This document shows positions 32,808-44,426 of a stretch of DNA of 64,000 bases, piece after piece. Each line of letters begins with the position of its first letter. Within the stretch, counting starts at the first letter, position 1. The DNA lies in NCBI GenBank assembly GCA_029641185.1, contig JAPWGK010000010.1:558001-622000 (forward strand), read 5' to 3'. The notes under the pieces were generated by a model. It was not told the DNA's origin and ran no database searches. It saw nothing but the letters and a program-made list of their open reading frames with translations. Origin of the DNA: Pseudofabraea citricarpa. Lineage: Eukaryota; Ascomycota; Leotiomycetes; Helotiales; Dermateaceae. Both the position numbers and the translations under genes were made by a program.

Positions 32808-34747
32808 CTACTCGGAGTCACGAGCAACTTCTTGGCCCTCGGCGTAAGCCTTCTCATCCTTGTCACTGCCAATCTTGGCCTCGGAGTCTTGGTCGACGAA
32901 GCCGTATTGACGAGCCATGGTCTCGATCTCCTCCTCTGATAGATAAGGCATAGTCTGACTGACTTTGACGTAGTTGGTCTTCTCGAGGAAACCCTTGGCA
33001 AAGATCAAGTCGATCTCTTCGAGAGAACGGCGTTTGGTCTCGGGGTAGAAGAAGTAAATGACTGGAATGAAGCATGCGTTCATAACAGCGAAGAAGAGGT
33101 AAGTTCCCCATCCAATACTGGTGATCATGATAGGAACAACCATGACGACGAGGAAGTTGAAACCTGCGGATAAACGTTAGTAAATGAAAATATTTAGTCT
33201 GGAATCGAACTGTACATACCCCAGTTGGTCATTGTGCTGATGGCGTTCGCCTTCATACGGGTCTTGAGAGGGTTGATCTCTGCTGGATACAACCATGGAA
33301 GTGGAAGCCATGTCGCTCCGAAGAAGGCAATGTAGGTGAAAAGACCGACGGCGGCACCCTTTGCTGCACTTTCAGTGCCAGGGATGAGGCATGCGAAAGT
33401 CAACACCATTGAAAGACCTTGACCAACGGAACCGATAAGGAAGAGCTTGCGACGGCCCGCACGTTCAATGATGAACCAAGAGACGGTGGCAAAGATAGAG
33501 TAAACAATCATGTTAATACCACCCAAGAGAAGGGCGAGATCGTGAGAGACTCCGATAGACTAGTGCCAATGTTAGAATATTTACTAGAAATGTTTTCGTA
33601 ATGCTAAAAATATTTGGGATACGTATTCAATAGGGGATAAAACATAGATAGATAACTTACATCTTGGAACAGAATAGGGAAGTAGTAAATGACAGCGTTG
33701 CAGCCACCAATCTGTTGCATAAATTGGGAACTGGCACCGAGGAGCATACGACGGAAGTGCTGTGTCTTGCCACCAGTAAGAACTGCTTTGAAAGGAGTTT
33801 TGGTTCCAGAGCCAGATGCAGCGATCGAATCCAAGATGATGGTCTTTTGGAGTTGTGCCTCAGGACTATCAATTGCTACACCTCTCAGTGCAGCAATGAC
33901 ATTAAGTCCCTCTTCGTGGCGATCTTTACTCAAGAGCCAGCGAGGAGATTCGGGAAGGAACATGATTCCGAAAACCAAAATGAGACCGAAGACGATTTGA
34001 AAAGCGATGGGGAAGCGCCACTACATTTTGCGAATTAGCTGTGCTCGGGTTTTGTTTGAATTTCTCCAAATGAATCGTGTTGCATACCGTGAAGTTGTCC
34101 TCTCCATATGACGCGCCATAGTCAACCCAATAAGCGATCAATGTACCGAAGGCAATAACACCACCTTCGATACAAATCAAGAGACCACGATTGGTAGATC
34201 GGCTACATTCGGCTTGATACGTTGGGATTGTTGATGTATTCTGAGCTGATTAGCGAAAGCGAGACAATTTTAGGGAAGCAAGCTTACAATGCCATTTCCA
34301 ACACCAGTGATTGTTCTACCAATAATAAATTGCGCAGTCGCATGGTAACCCTTGACAGCGGTGACTTGGATAATAACACCAATAATCATAATTGAACCAC
34401 CCAGCATCATCTGTACCCAGTAAGTTTTTGGAAGGGGTAGAAATATCAGGAGATGAACTTACAGATCGCCGACGACCCAGAGAATCTCCAATCCAAAGAA
34501 TGAAAGCCGCTCCTAACAAGCAACCAACCTCGTAGATTGCTGTGACAAAACCTCGGTATACAGATGCTTGCGCATCTTCTCCAGCAGTATCGGGAAAGTA
34601 AGTATTGAATGGCACTGCAGAAATGATACCACTCATCACACCCTGATCATATCCAAATAGGAGGAAGCCCGTCGTCGCTACGGTCGACACTGCCAGATTC
34701 AAAGAGCGACCTCGCAGGCCCATGAACGTCTGCTGTTGTACCGCCAT
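32808..34747 (-). CDS. MFS sugar (hexose-type) transporter
   Basis: Six exons: 34747-34463, 34410-34288, 34240-34088, 34020-33661, 33559-33220 and 33163-32808. Introns are 52, 47, 67, 101 and 56 nt, and the product is 538 residues. The ATG at 34747 is used because the frame upstream is open only from TTG. Sugar-porter signatures: GDSLGRRRS after TM2, NTSTIPTYQAECS (PxYxxE type) in the first half, PESPRWLLSKDRHEE at the end of TM6, QQIGGCNAVIYYFP in TM7 and YPETKRRSLEEIDLIF at the end of TM12. It would import hexose or a related sugar across the plasma membrane by proton symport. Substrate range cannot be read from sequence. Confidence 0.95.
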
Positions 34748-37108
34748 CGTGAGAAACAATTTGTAGAACCAATCTCTTTTGTCCAATACCAGCAACCTTG
34801 TGACCTTTCAGACGTTACTGTGGTGAATCGGAGGTGTGGGAAAAGGATGAAGACCAGAAGCAAGAGAAATTATGGCCATTGGAGGTAATATATACTCAGG
34901 CGCATGCATCTTGAACTCTCGGTACCTGACGTACATCGATGCCCATGTCACTTCACCTTAGCTGGCATCCTGGCGATGGACGCTTGTCTTGGTTGTCTTG
35001 GTTGTCTTGGAGGTTCTTGGGTGTTCTTGGTGCTCACGAGGCAGAGTGAGTGCAGTAGACATACCATGCAATGCACGTCGTGTAAGGGTATAGAAAACGA
35101 CTGTTTGATTTCTTTTTTGCCGTTTTCGATCACACCAAGCAAGACAGGCATTATCTCTTCTCGGACATGGAGTCTAGCCATCTGAATAGCCTCAATAATG
35201 GCTCGTTTACCTTGACATCAAGGTCTTTTTCGTTTGCAACATGCAAACACTGATTCCAGCCAAGATTGACGGTATCTGGAGGACAGTACACCGAGTAAGC
35301 AACGAGAAGATCTTGTCCCAAAAGCCACATTGAAAGTGGGTCAATTAGGCCGAGAGAGGTTTTCTCGCCGAAGGACGGAGATGTGGAGGAAGGGGTGTGA
35401 GTGTCCCACGGTCCCCAATGGCGGAGGAGTGTGGTGGTGTTTGCGGGATGCAAGTAAGTGACGGGCACTGACGGCACACCATCACCAACATCGGGCGGCT
35501 GACTTGCTGGCGCTTCGACCCCTTTGCCCTTTGCGAGCATCGGCTTGCCCGAACAGTGCAGTTCCGAAATGGTGTCTGGCCGTACCCTCTTTTCGTAGGG
35601 TAATGTCGGGGGGTGGGGAGCCAGTGTGGGGAGTGCCATGGCTGCCATGCCGCCTAGTTGCTCTGTTCAAGACTTTCGGCGAGAGACGATGATAAATGAT
35701 CTGACGTGACGTCAGACTCAAGCTTCAGGGCGTCGACGGGACAGTGCTTTTCAGAGCAAAGCATTTACGCGGCAATCTTGGAAGGCGGGAGGCTTCTAAC
35801 CTTATCTCATCGTTGTCGACTGTACGAAAAGTACATAGCGAGTCTGGATAAATGCCAACATGTCGACACTTCACCAGCCCGCTAAAGTATGCCGGCCGGT
35901 ATGCAGCACCGGTGAGCAATCACAACCCAGCTCTGCAAATGCAACCCCAACTCAGTTTGGCCCTCCCAGGAATCAAGGTACATGCGAAAAACGGGGATAT
36001 ATTCGCACATTAATCGCATCCCTGTATTGGACCCATTCACGTGACATGATTCCGAGGAAGCTCCGTCACAGGTAGAAAGATTGCCATTTGCGTTATCGTC
36101 ATAACTTGGCAAGATCAAAACGCCGTAGCATTGTGATGTGCCTTATCCACGAGCAGGGTTGTCTTTTTAACTTTGCTACAGAGTTTTTTGGCCTCTCTCC
36201 TTCGTCTCCTTTTGGTTTAGAGCAGGCAAAGTCATTGTAGGATCGCGTTGTGCCGTAAAATAAGCGACGTGTGAAGCAGCAGATTGCAACAGCCGTGAAC
36301 ACGAATACATATGCCGCTTATTACCGCACCATGATTTTTATTCCATGTGTCAGAGCAGTTGTTAGGACGACGCAACTATACATGCTAAGTCATCATTATG
36401 AATCAGGACAGCACTAGATGCATTTCATGTGGGGAATGGAAAGTTGGGTCAAATTTCCCCAGCCCCCTCTTCCCCGTCACCCACTGTCCCGTTTAACAAT
36501 ACGAGGCTGAAAACATCCAACATCTCACGATAACGCTGCCGAGGCGTTTTCTCTTTCCAGCTTTCACATGGTAGGATTTTCTGTGGGAATTTTCCACGGC
36601 TTACTGGCTGAGAGATTAAATGCGGAGCGCCTAACGCGTCTTTTCTTTCTTCATCCCAGCTTCGCAAGCATTACTCCGTATCACGTCCACCCTACCACAA
36701 CACCACACAATCCTCAAGCACAATTCCAGATAAGGCTCAATTCATATCCGGGGCCAATCAGATAGTTCTTATTGAAGCCAGTTATGAATATCTGTGTCTT
36801 CACCGCTTCGGTTCGGTTATGATGCACACTTCATGTATAAATCATGATTGCAGAGCGGTTCATGTTTAAAATGCTACCGCCAAGCTTTCTCTCCAGTCAT
36901 TGACTCGTCGTATCCACACTAATCGTTGATTAGGCAGGACTGTGGTTTCTAGAGATCGGGATCGAGATTTGGGTGAAGATGCATCACATGATTTTCCTAT
37001 ACCAATTTCCATTGTAAAGACAAGTGAATGCCGTCCCACCATTATAAACATCACTAGAAGTCCAGCTTCTCACCAGACTTTAATCTACTCTCAAATAAAG
37101 CACCACAT
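34748..37108. other. 2.4-kb intergenic region, no gene seen
   Basis: The ORFs here (up to 165 codons, 35151-35648 -) have no recognisable domain, no intron support and low-complexity composition. The left part is the sugar-transporter promoter. Confidence 0.55.
34988..35032. repeat. CTTGGTTGT-type minisatellite
   Basis: Adjacent imperfect copies of a 9-10-bp unit: CTTGGTTGT, CTTGGTTGT, CTTGGAGGT, CTTGGGTGT, CTTGGTGCT. It lies upstream of the sugar transporter. Confidence 0.8.
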
Positions 37109-38527
37109 CTAGCAACACCTCAACCCCTCCATAAAATCCCCACGAGACATATCTGCCACGCCAAAATCATTGTCAAACTCATTCTTCATCTTCTTAGCCA
37201 CCACATCATCAGTTAATATTTTCCAAGCAGAAATACCCATCCCTTTTGCAGTGACAATACACAACTGATGAGCCTCCTCAGTTCGTGCCGCAGCTGTAAA
37301 TTCTTCTGTGTGGTTTGCTGCTCCTTTCGCAGTTGGGATGCCAAAACTACCATGGAAGCCAGGTACTATATAAGTTACGTTTCCTGCTCATGTTAGTTTT
37401 TGTTTTAGTAGAGAGAGAGATCAAATACCCATATCTGTTGATGCAGAACCTGGTGTCGCATTGAAATCACAGGCGACGGGAGAATCGATAGAAGCCATAG
37501 CATCAGCATAGAGAGAGCAGATGACTTTATTTGGTCGCAGTTCTGCGTACGAATTGGCTCTGCACTTATCAGCATATTGACATCGTTCATCGAGGGAGCG
37601 ATATAACTTACTCCTCAAACTCGACAGCACAACCAGTCGCAATTGCAGCTCCTTCAAAGCACTTCTTAACCCTCGTCTTCAGTTCCTCAGCCTCTTTCAA
37701 TGTCCAGCTCCGGATCAGATATTCGAGACTAGTCCTTGCAGGAATGATATTCGATTTCTGGCCCCCGTCAAGAATAATGCCGTGAACCCGCTCGTACGGT
37801 TTGATCTGCTGTCTAAGGGCCGAGATGCCATTATAGGCCAGCACCACAGCATCGAGAGCATTAATGCCATCCCAGGGATGTGCCGCCGCATGGGCAGGTC
37901 TCCCCGTAAAATGGACGTTAAATTTATAGTTTGCGAGCGACGACGCATAAGCAGCTCCTCCTTTGCCGGCTCCAGGATGCACCATGAGACATGCGTCGAC
38001 GTCGGAATATGCTCCGGCCTCAATCAGATCTATCTTTCCTCCACCGCCCTCTTCTGCGGGTGTCCCGAGGAGACGGACACGCCCCGGGACTTGTAGCTCT
38101 TTCAAAGCGCCCGCCACACCCAGGAACGCGGCGATGGAAGCTGTCGCAATCAGATTGTGGCCACAGGCGTGTCCAATATCTGGAAGCGCATCGTACTCGG
38201 CATTGAATGTTATCACTCTTCCTCCGCTTCCGTATTCTGCGAGCACAGAAGTTTGGATGCCGTAGGCGTGTCTTGTGACTTTGAAGCCGAGTGATTCAAA
38301 AAATGAGCTGATGTTATCGTGAGCTTGAGTCTCCTCAAATCCCAGCTCGGGATTATCGTGGATCTGATTTCAACGTTCAGTTACGGTACTTCGCTGAGCT
38401 CACCAACTTGGATTACCTTGAGGTTTATCGCACGCAATTCTTTCTTGAAATTGTCGATCGTCTTCTGAATGATTCTTGATGCTTCGGCGGCTTGAGAACC
38501 AGGATGGGCACCATGAATTTGTGTCAT
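37109..38527 (-). CDS. M20-family metallo-amidohydrolase (PM20D2/AbgB-like)
   Basis: Exons 38527-38417, 38363-37612, 37559-37429 and 37383-37109 (introns 53, 52 and 45 nt) give 422 residues. Metal-site motifs of the family are in order: FNAEYDALPDIGHACGHNLI (Asp, His and bridging residue), GTPAEEGGGGK (catalytic and metal Glu) and VHFTGRPAHAAAHPWDGINA (His, and the dimerisation/lid domain). The C-terminal exons supply TPGSASTDMGNVTYIVPGFHG, the last metal-binding region. PM20D2/AbgB-type enzymes hydrolyse amide bonds in dipeptides or aminobenzoyl conjugates. No signal peptide is present, so the enzyme is probably cytosolic. It is divergent from the Rad51 paralogue, with no functional link apparent. 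Confidence 0.92.
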
Positions 38528-39605
38528 GTCAACTCCAATAATATGAACAAGCAGAACCCGCAGTAATTTCAGTTGTGATAGGTGTTTTAAGCTGTGGTTG
38601 ATAAACTGCTGTCGAATGGTCGACTGATTTCTGTCATGAAGCCCCCATTCTTGAATGCCCCTCTTTTGGGACCTCCCTTATGCAGATCACAAGCCATCCT
38701 AATGGCACCTTCAATTTACACGCTTCATTTCTTCTCATTAAATTCCAAAGCAAAAAACCCCAGGATCGAACACAGGTTAAAAAGAGTTTCCTCGCTTCTG
38801 TCTTTTGCTTCGGGCTACGCCGCGCGCATCGGCTGTTCCTCTTTGGACTTCTATGGAACTTTATCAAGCGGAAAATGTCTTGCGTTGGCCTGTATAAATA
38901 GTATCTTATTTATAAGTTGAGTTGAGTAAATAAGACATGGGGCATCATGTCTTTTGTGTGGGGACTTTATGTGAGCAGAATAAGCCACCACCCCTAGATT
39001 TTAAAACCAACCAATTAGTCAAAATTTGTTACAAAAGACCTTGTTGAGTATGACAATTCTGCATTCTACTAGGAAGATATCTTCTGAGATACCAACATGC
39101 CTCCCAAAATACAATTTCAGAACATCTTCAAGCCCTGGTCAAAACCCCCGAGTTCTCTCTTTTCGAATTCCGGAGCCAGTCTCTTCGCATTCATAGGCCA
39201 CGACTTTTGGCGGGTAGCTGTAACTTTCTAGTTTTAAGATGTTATCTTCAATAATTGAGAGCATGAGTGCTGGTAAAACGGATCAAATGTTTCTTGGGGA
39301 TTTCGCTAATTATAACTTGGCTGCGAAGCATGACAAGGGCTTTTTGGTAATTGATCAAGGCGTCAACTAACAAACCGATTAATGTGTCTTGATAAAAAGC
39401 CAACTCCTAATTTATTAGACAACAAACTGTAGAATGTCTCAATGCAAACAAAAGGTCACAACTTCTCCAACTTCAGATTATCACAGAACAATAGAACATG
39501 CAAGTCCGCTGCTTAGTCGCTTGATCTGACTACTTGATTAGCCCTTCAGAAAAGAACAGGATCAATCTACAATGACTTGAGGGCGTGCGTGACAGAATAA
39601 TATAT

Positions 39606-39630
39606 AATATTGACGTGAAATGTCAATATT
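39606..39630. repeat. perfect 9-bp inverted repeat with 7-bp loop
   Basis: AATATTGAC and GTCAATATT are separated by GTGAAAT. It lies about 240 bp upstream of the Rad51-paralogue start, next to a CACGTG motif. It could be a dimeric transcription-factor site or a chance dyad. Confidence 0.7.
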
Positions 39631-39830
39631 GATGCGAAATGCGTCACGTGGTGGTAACCGGGGAAAGTAGTCAATAGCAGTATCAACTTATTAGTATTTC
39701 TCTTCAAGAGAGAGGTGATGATAAGAGCACATAATCTCGTGTTAGAGGTACTTGAACTCCATACGTTCATGCCAAGGTAGTTCGTTACTGCATATTCATA
39801 CATCACGTGGATTGGTGTAACCCCAAATCA

Positions 39831-39836
39831 ACGCGT
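39831..39836 (+). promoter_or_regulatory. MluI cell-cycle box (ACGCGT) upstream of the Rad51 paralogue
   Basis: A perfect ACGCGT lies 34 bp before the ATG. In ascomycete yeasts the MBF complex binds this box and drives G1/S expression of replication and repair genes. The ORC4 gene in this window has the same box. A 6-bp match alone is weak; the target class makes it plausible. Confidence 0.45.
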
Positions 39837-39870
39837 CGCGAAGCGCACTTGCAGTGCATCATGCAAGAGG

Positions 39871-41581
39871 ATGGATTATCACACAATCCACGGCCAGGAT
39901 GTCTCCAACTTCTCATCCTCTTCTCCTCGTATGTGTCCCTCGCGGGGTTCTCTGCCGGGTTCCACTGACTCACAAATGCTAGATCGCATGCCCACAGTCT
40001 CTGCAGCACAAGCGCTGTTGGACCTGAAATCATCGCCGACACGATACATATCGACGAGTGTCAACTCGCTCGATCAGGCACTGCAAAATCGAGATGCAGA
40101 TAACGACCTGCAGGGAGGCGTATCCAGGGGCAAGTTGACCGAATTTTATGGTCCGCCGGGGGTGGGGAAGACTGCTCTGGGGTACAGATCTTCACATCAC
40201 GTGTATTGTTAAGAATCTAACTCAAGTACAGGATGCAACTAGCTGCGAGTGCTTTGCGTGCTGGTGAGGGTGTTGTATGGGTAGGTCAGTCAATCTACAA
40301 TTTTTATTTGCAAAGTCATCATAGTCAGTCGCATTGTGACGAGGCGAGCACATTACATATGGTAATTCCATGTTATTGGGCTGGGGAATTGAGCAAACTC
40401 CATTATCACAACTACCAATACTGATAATGATGATATAGATTCTGCACACCCTCTTCCAGGACCACGGTTCTCTGGGATCCTAATGTCCTCTAGTTCCTCT
40501 CCAGAAACCAAGCCAGTGTCCGATCTCCTTCTCAATTTCACACACTTCTTTACACCCAGCTTCGCTCATCTCCTCGCCCTCTTTTCCCACACCACACTTA
40601 CTTTCCCATCTCCCAACACAAGTTTAATCATTATTGATTCACTATCTACGCTTATAAGTAATGCATTTCCTCGGTCTGCCGACTCATCCTCTACACCAAA
40701 GAAGCCAGGAGGTAAGTTTCCAAATATTCTTTCGTCTCGATCCTGTAATTGAAACATTGAGCATATATTTGCAGATCCTGGATTCTTACTAATTCTCCTC
40801 AAGTTATCAACCCATCGGCTCGAAAGTTCCCACTCATGCAATATCTCCTCGCCTCTATTTCGAAATTAGCAACTACCAGAAATATTGCCATCGTACTTCT
40901 CTCGCCATGCGTTACAAAGATGCAACCTGGCACAGGAGCTAAGCTTGTGCCAGCTATCAACACAACGGCATGGGACCAAGGGCTCGGATGTCGAGTTGCG
41001 CTATTCCGAGATTGGGACTGGGAGACAGAAGTTGATGGTGCTGGGAAAGGTTCTGTTGAGATCAGATTTGCCGAGGTTCTAAAGGCCGAAGGTGTTCTTT
41101 CCCCTGGTGGAAGAGGAAGACTTGCTGCTTTTGGCATAAATGAGGTGATTGTGCTAATCCATCTATCTATCTTGGTAATGCATGTGCTTATGTTACTTGT
41201 TAGGACGGTATTCATTCTGTTTCGCTACCAGCCAATTTATCACCTGATAAAACGCCTCTACCTTTACCTCAGAATCCTATAACATCTACTCCATCGCTAC
41301 CTCGAAAGCGGAAGCTCTCAGCAACCGATCTTGAAATCCCCGATAGCGAGGGTGAAGATGACGAGGATTATGGATGGGGAGAAGAGGATGAAGAGGCTAT
41401 GCCTGAGATGCCGCCGCAGTGGCAGGGTAGTGAAGATATTTTGATACCGCCTGTGGGAGAGCTCGAAGAGGAAGAAGAGGATGAGGAGCTGGAAGAGCAA
41501 GAAGCTGAGGAAGCCATCCTCCCAAAACTGCCTGAACCAGAAATTGAGGATAGTGAGGATGAGTTAGCTATTGGTCAATAG
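39871..41581 (+). CDS. Rad51 paralogue (RecA-like recombination mediator)
   Basis: Exons 39871-39928, 39983-40181, 40232-40284, 40439-40711, 40804-41144 and 41204-41581; introns are 54, 50, 154, 92 and 59 nt. The product is 433 residues. The RecA core starts after a short N-terminus: GGVSRGKLTEFYGPPGVGKTALGMQL carries Walker A, and TSLIIIDSL is Walker B. The region VINPSARKFPLMQYLLASISKLATTRNIAIVLLSP corresponds to the following helix and strand. WDQGLGCRVALFRDWDW matches the late core. A helix-hairpin domain is absent, and the C-terminus is highly acidic (Glu/Asp-rich from about residue 345). This fits a Rad55/Rad57-type mediator that helps load Rad51 at breaks. Which paralogue it is stays open. 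The fourth-intron acceptor was chosen because the nearer CAG leads into a stop. Confidence 0.88.
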
Positions 41582-42393
41582 AATATTACACTCATGTTGA
41601 TGAAATATGTCTTCTGAGTAGAAGGAGCTCTTAAATGGCATTGCTTTGTTCAAGGTCAAAGTCAGCTTTTCTTGCTTTTGTGAGAAAACTCAGGATGTGA
41701 TACGGAAGTGGTTATAACTAAATGATTCATCTGGGCGGGAGGATATAAAGAGAACAGAAACAAACAACAACCTGTTGGTCAAAGCCAGATAATAGCTGGA
41801 ATTTAATCGACAGTCGAGCAGTTGACGCAGATTGAAATGAAATTGGAGTCAGGCATCTAATAAGCCAAACAAACGAAATGTATTGTAATCAGGTTCACTG
41901 CTGTATATTAACTTCACGAGCGAGACGACCGCGACACACGTATGATGCTAGAGCCTTTCACACTGCCCCCTGATGCCATCCATGGCTATCAGCAAGATAA
42001 TACCAAAGGAAGTAATATCGATAGGGATATATCCATCGGTCACATCATAATTGACGGACCGGATACCTCGGAAACGTTCTTATTTCCCTAGACTTTCGTT
42101 CGAGACGACAGACGGAGTGTGAATGACAACCGGATTACAAATAATAACCGTAATTTCTCTAATAGCAAGAGTTAAATTTTGGGTATATTCAGACTGGCTG
42201 AAACTAAACCTAGGTGTTAGTAGGCAAAAATATGTCGTTGGATTCTAACGTTCAATCTTGTGATCGCTGCTCAGTTGTCGACGAGTTGGGCTGATCCAGT
42301 CGCAGGACTGGCAAGCATCTTTGCGAATAAAAAAAAGGATAAAGGGAGATGGTGGTTTCTTCTTATAGAATTTCTGCCTGTGAGAATCTTAGA
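41582..42393. other. intergenic, no gene seen
   Basis: An AT-rich spacer between the Rad51 paralogue and the repeat array. No supported ORF or RNA gene. Confidence 0.55.
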
Positions 42394-42724
42394 GGTGAAT
42401 GTGGAAGACAGCTACTTCTTCTAGAACTTCCCACTTCAAATTCACGATCCCTCCTTTATTAACAACCGCCAGCTGATCCCCTCTCAAGGTGAATCTTAAC
42501 TCCTTCATCAACAACCGCCAACTGAGCCCCTCTCAAGGTGAATGTGGAAGAGAATTACTTCTTAAAGAACTTCCCACTTCAAATTCACGCTCCCTCCTTC
42601 ATCAACAACCACCAACTGAACCCCCCTCAAGGTGAATTTGGAAGATAACTTCTTGAAGAACCTCCCACTTCAACTTCACAATCCCTCCTTCATTAACAAC
42701 CACCGCCAACTCCACCTCTCTCAA
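42394..42724. repeat. 94-bp imperfect tandem repeat upstream of the first DUF3716 gene
   Basis: Units start with GGTGAATNTGGAAGA at 42394, 42537 and 42631, each 94 bp to the next GG. A 49-bp partial unit starts at 42488 and lacks the middle. Each unit holds CTTCCCACTTCAAATTCAC-like, CCTCCTTCATCAACAACC-like and CCCCTCTCAA-like blocks. The array ends 50 bp before the ATG at 42775, so it is probably the 5' untranslated region or core promoter. Copies differ by substitutions, suggesting an old expansion. Confidence 0.9.
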
Positions 42725-42774
42725 GGCACACTCAGAAGACTTGACAGAGATCTCACCATACCTCGCAAATCATC

Positions 42775-43227
42775 ATGAGTGGCAACCAGAGCAGAGAGAA
42801 AGTCAACCTCAACCAAGAGGACTTGACGTTCTTCTCACACGAGCTATCCATCAACACGGTGCCTGGAATCACGGACAAGCCGCCAAGTCTCGAAAAGATG
42901 CGCGTGCAACACCCAGGACAGAAACGCTGGCCAGAACTACGCGACAACCGGCCGGTCGCTAAGAACGTGCACCACCCGACGTCGAAAGAGGCGATTCTCG
43001 CGCAAACCAACGGCGAGGTCGCGTCACCCCCCTGTACCGACTGCGCCCGAGGCAAGCGCTGCTTCAAGGAATGTGTTATCTTGCCGGGCTTTTTCAACGG
43101 TGCTTGTGCCAACTGCCATTACGTGTTCCAGGCCAAGAAGTGCTCGCATTACAAGCAGCCAGAGGAGGAGCTTCCGGAGAGTCCTCGCTCGACCGGGTCG
43201 AATTATTCGGACACGGCCGAGAACTAG
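42775..43227 (+). CDS. DUF3716-type Cys-cluster protein, paralogue A
   Basis: An intronless ORF of 150 residues. Residues 87-123 carry the cluster C-x2-C-x5-C-x3-C-x10-C-x2-C-x8-C, with the signature CVILPGFFNGACANC. This matches the fungal Cys-rich DUF3716 type, probably a zinc-binding module of unknown role. The N-terminus contains basic and Pro-rich stretches; no signal peptide is visible. The same plan occurs in the neighbouring gene at 44427. The stop is TAG at 43225-43227. In the same frame, 89 further codons without a stop run to 43494 and encode a G-x-A-V-D-x-G-like repeat. The end may therefore be a recent truncation, or the stop may be read through. Confidence 0.75.
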   Translation: MSGNQSREKVNLNQEDLTFFSHELSINTVPGITDKPPSLEKMRVQHPGQKRWPELRDNRPVAKNVHHPTSKEAILAQTNGEVASPPCTDCARGKRCFKECVILPGFFNGACANCHYVFQAKKCSHYKQPEEELPESPRSTGSNYSDTAEN

Positions 43228-43494
43228 ACGCGTTGCCTCCTTCGGTTTTGCTTGGAAATTGCTGTCGATGGCGAGCTGACACCCGGAGGTGAACTGGCAG
43301 CCGGAAGTGGAACGGCGGTTGATCGTGGAAACGACAGTGAATGCTTGACTCGCGCGGATAAGGGAATGGCGGTCGATGGAGGCATGGCGGTGGATCATGG
43401 AACTGCGGCTGATATTGGAACGGCGGTAAATGGAGGCATGACCGTGGATCATGGATTGGATTTGTCTCAAGAGCTATCTGGTAACTCCGCATAG
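43228..43494 (+). other. in-frame open extension behind the paralogue A stop, with internal repeats
   Basis: Eighty-nine sense codons follow TAG 43225-43227 in frame and end at TAG 43492. They include GTAVDRG, GMAVDGG, GMAVDHG, GTAADIG, GTAVNGG and GMTVDHG units. The DNA itself is an imperfect minisatellite of about 15-18 bp units. It may be a 3' untranslated repeat, a lost C-terminal domain or a readthrough extension. Confidence 0.5.
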
Positions 43495-44342
43495 GCAATG
43501 GGCAAACTTTGAGATAAGAGTTGAAGGGATCATGGACATGGCAATTGGATACATGAGTCAGATTCACGGGCTGCAAGTCGATCATAGAGATGTGATAGAA
43601 AGAGAAGTTTACTGGAATGATATTCCAATCCAAGCTATGCAAAGATATCCCAGACTAGCACTTAAATTTTTCCAACTGCCCGCATCTGAGAATTATATGG
43701 TTTTGTGATTCTATGTCATAGAACTTTCTGTTCTGCCTTAAACATTGGTGTATTCTGTACTGTGAGAAGCGGTTATTGTAAAACCTTGCCAAAAGCCCTG
43801 TGATATAACTTGATGATTTGGTTTATTTCACAGTTGCAAATAAGGAAGATGAAAGCACATGAGATTTTCATAGGACACAAAGCCTAGTGAATAAGATGAT
43901 AGCAATTACAGACGCATTTCTGTAGGCAAGACTGGTAGTTTGAAAATATATCATATAAGTTTCCTCCAAGTTTGCATTATATCACAAGTACACTCAAGCG
44001 TCAAACTAAGTAATACTTAGGCAGGCAATCTACACTTGCTATCAAACAGCCCAGATGCTACAAAAGACATGTGTATTTCTAGAAAGGAAAAGTTCTCGAA
44101 ACCGCACGGTGAATCTGTTTCACTTGCCTGCTGGAAGTTCTCCAGAAATTTCTTTGTTGAGAACTCGTTGCCTAAAACTCTTCCCTCTACCAACTTCTTC
44201 TAAAGGTCAACCAAGCGCGTCTACCTCTTGCTAGCCACTTCCCCGCTGAGAAACTCCTCCTTACAAAGAAGCCGCTTTCTGTTTTAAAGCAACAACTTCC
44301 TTCTCAGTTAACCTCGTTCCTCAAGCAAGTTTCTTCACACAG
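43495..44342. other. intergenic between the two DUF3716 genes
   Basis: AT-rich, with no supported gene. The last 250 bp are C/T-rich on the plus strand, as expected for the 5' untranslated region of the next gene. Confidence 0.5.
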
Positions 44343-44396
44343 ATTACGCGAGCACTTCACCATATTACGCGAGCACTCCCCCTATTAAGCGAGCAC
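44343..44396. repeat. three copies of ATTACGCGAGCAC with about 21-bp period
   Basis: ATTACGCGAGCACT at 44343 and 44364, and ATTAAGCGAGCAC at 44384. The array ends 30 bp before the ATG of DUF3716 paralogue B. It parallels the 94-bp array in front of paralogue A but is unrelated in sequence. Confidence 0.9.
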
Positions 44397-44426
44397 GCCT
44401 ACCTCACACACACCAGGCAAGACAAG

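Larger units (their letters stand above)
38528..39870. promoter_or_regulatory. divergent intergenic region of the M20 gene (-) and Rad51 paralogue (+)
   Basis: A 1.34-kb spacer without a supported gene. Notable elements near the Rad51 side: a 9-bp perfect inverted repeat (39606-39614 / 39622-39630), CACGTG at 39645-39650 and 39804-39809, an inverted CCAAT box at 39811-39815 and ACGCGT at 39831-39836. Confidence 0.5.

Noticed and set aside
35151..35648. 165-codon minus-strand ORF between the sugar transporter and the M20 gene
   Set aside because: Pro/Thr-rich without any recognised motif; overlapping frames on both strands are similarly open.
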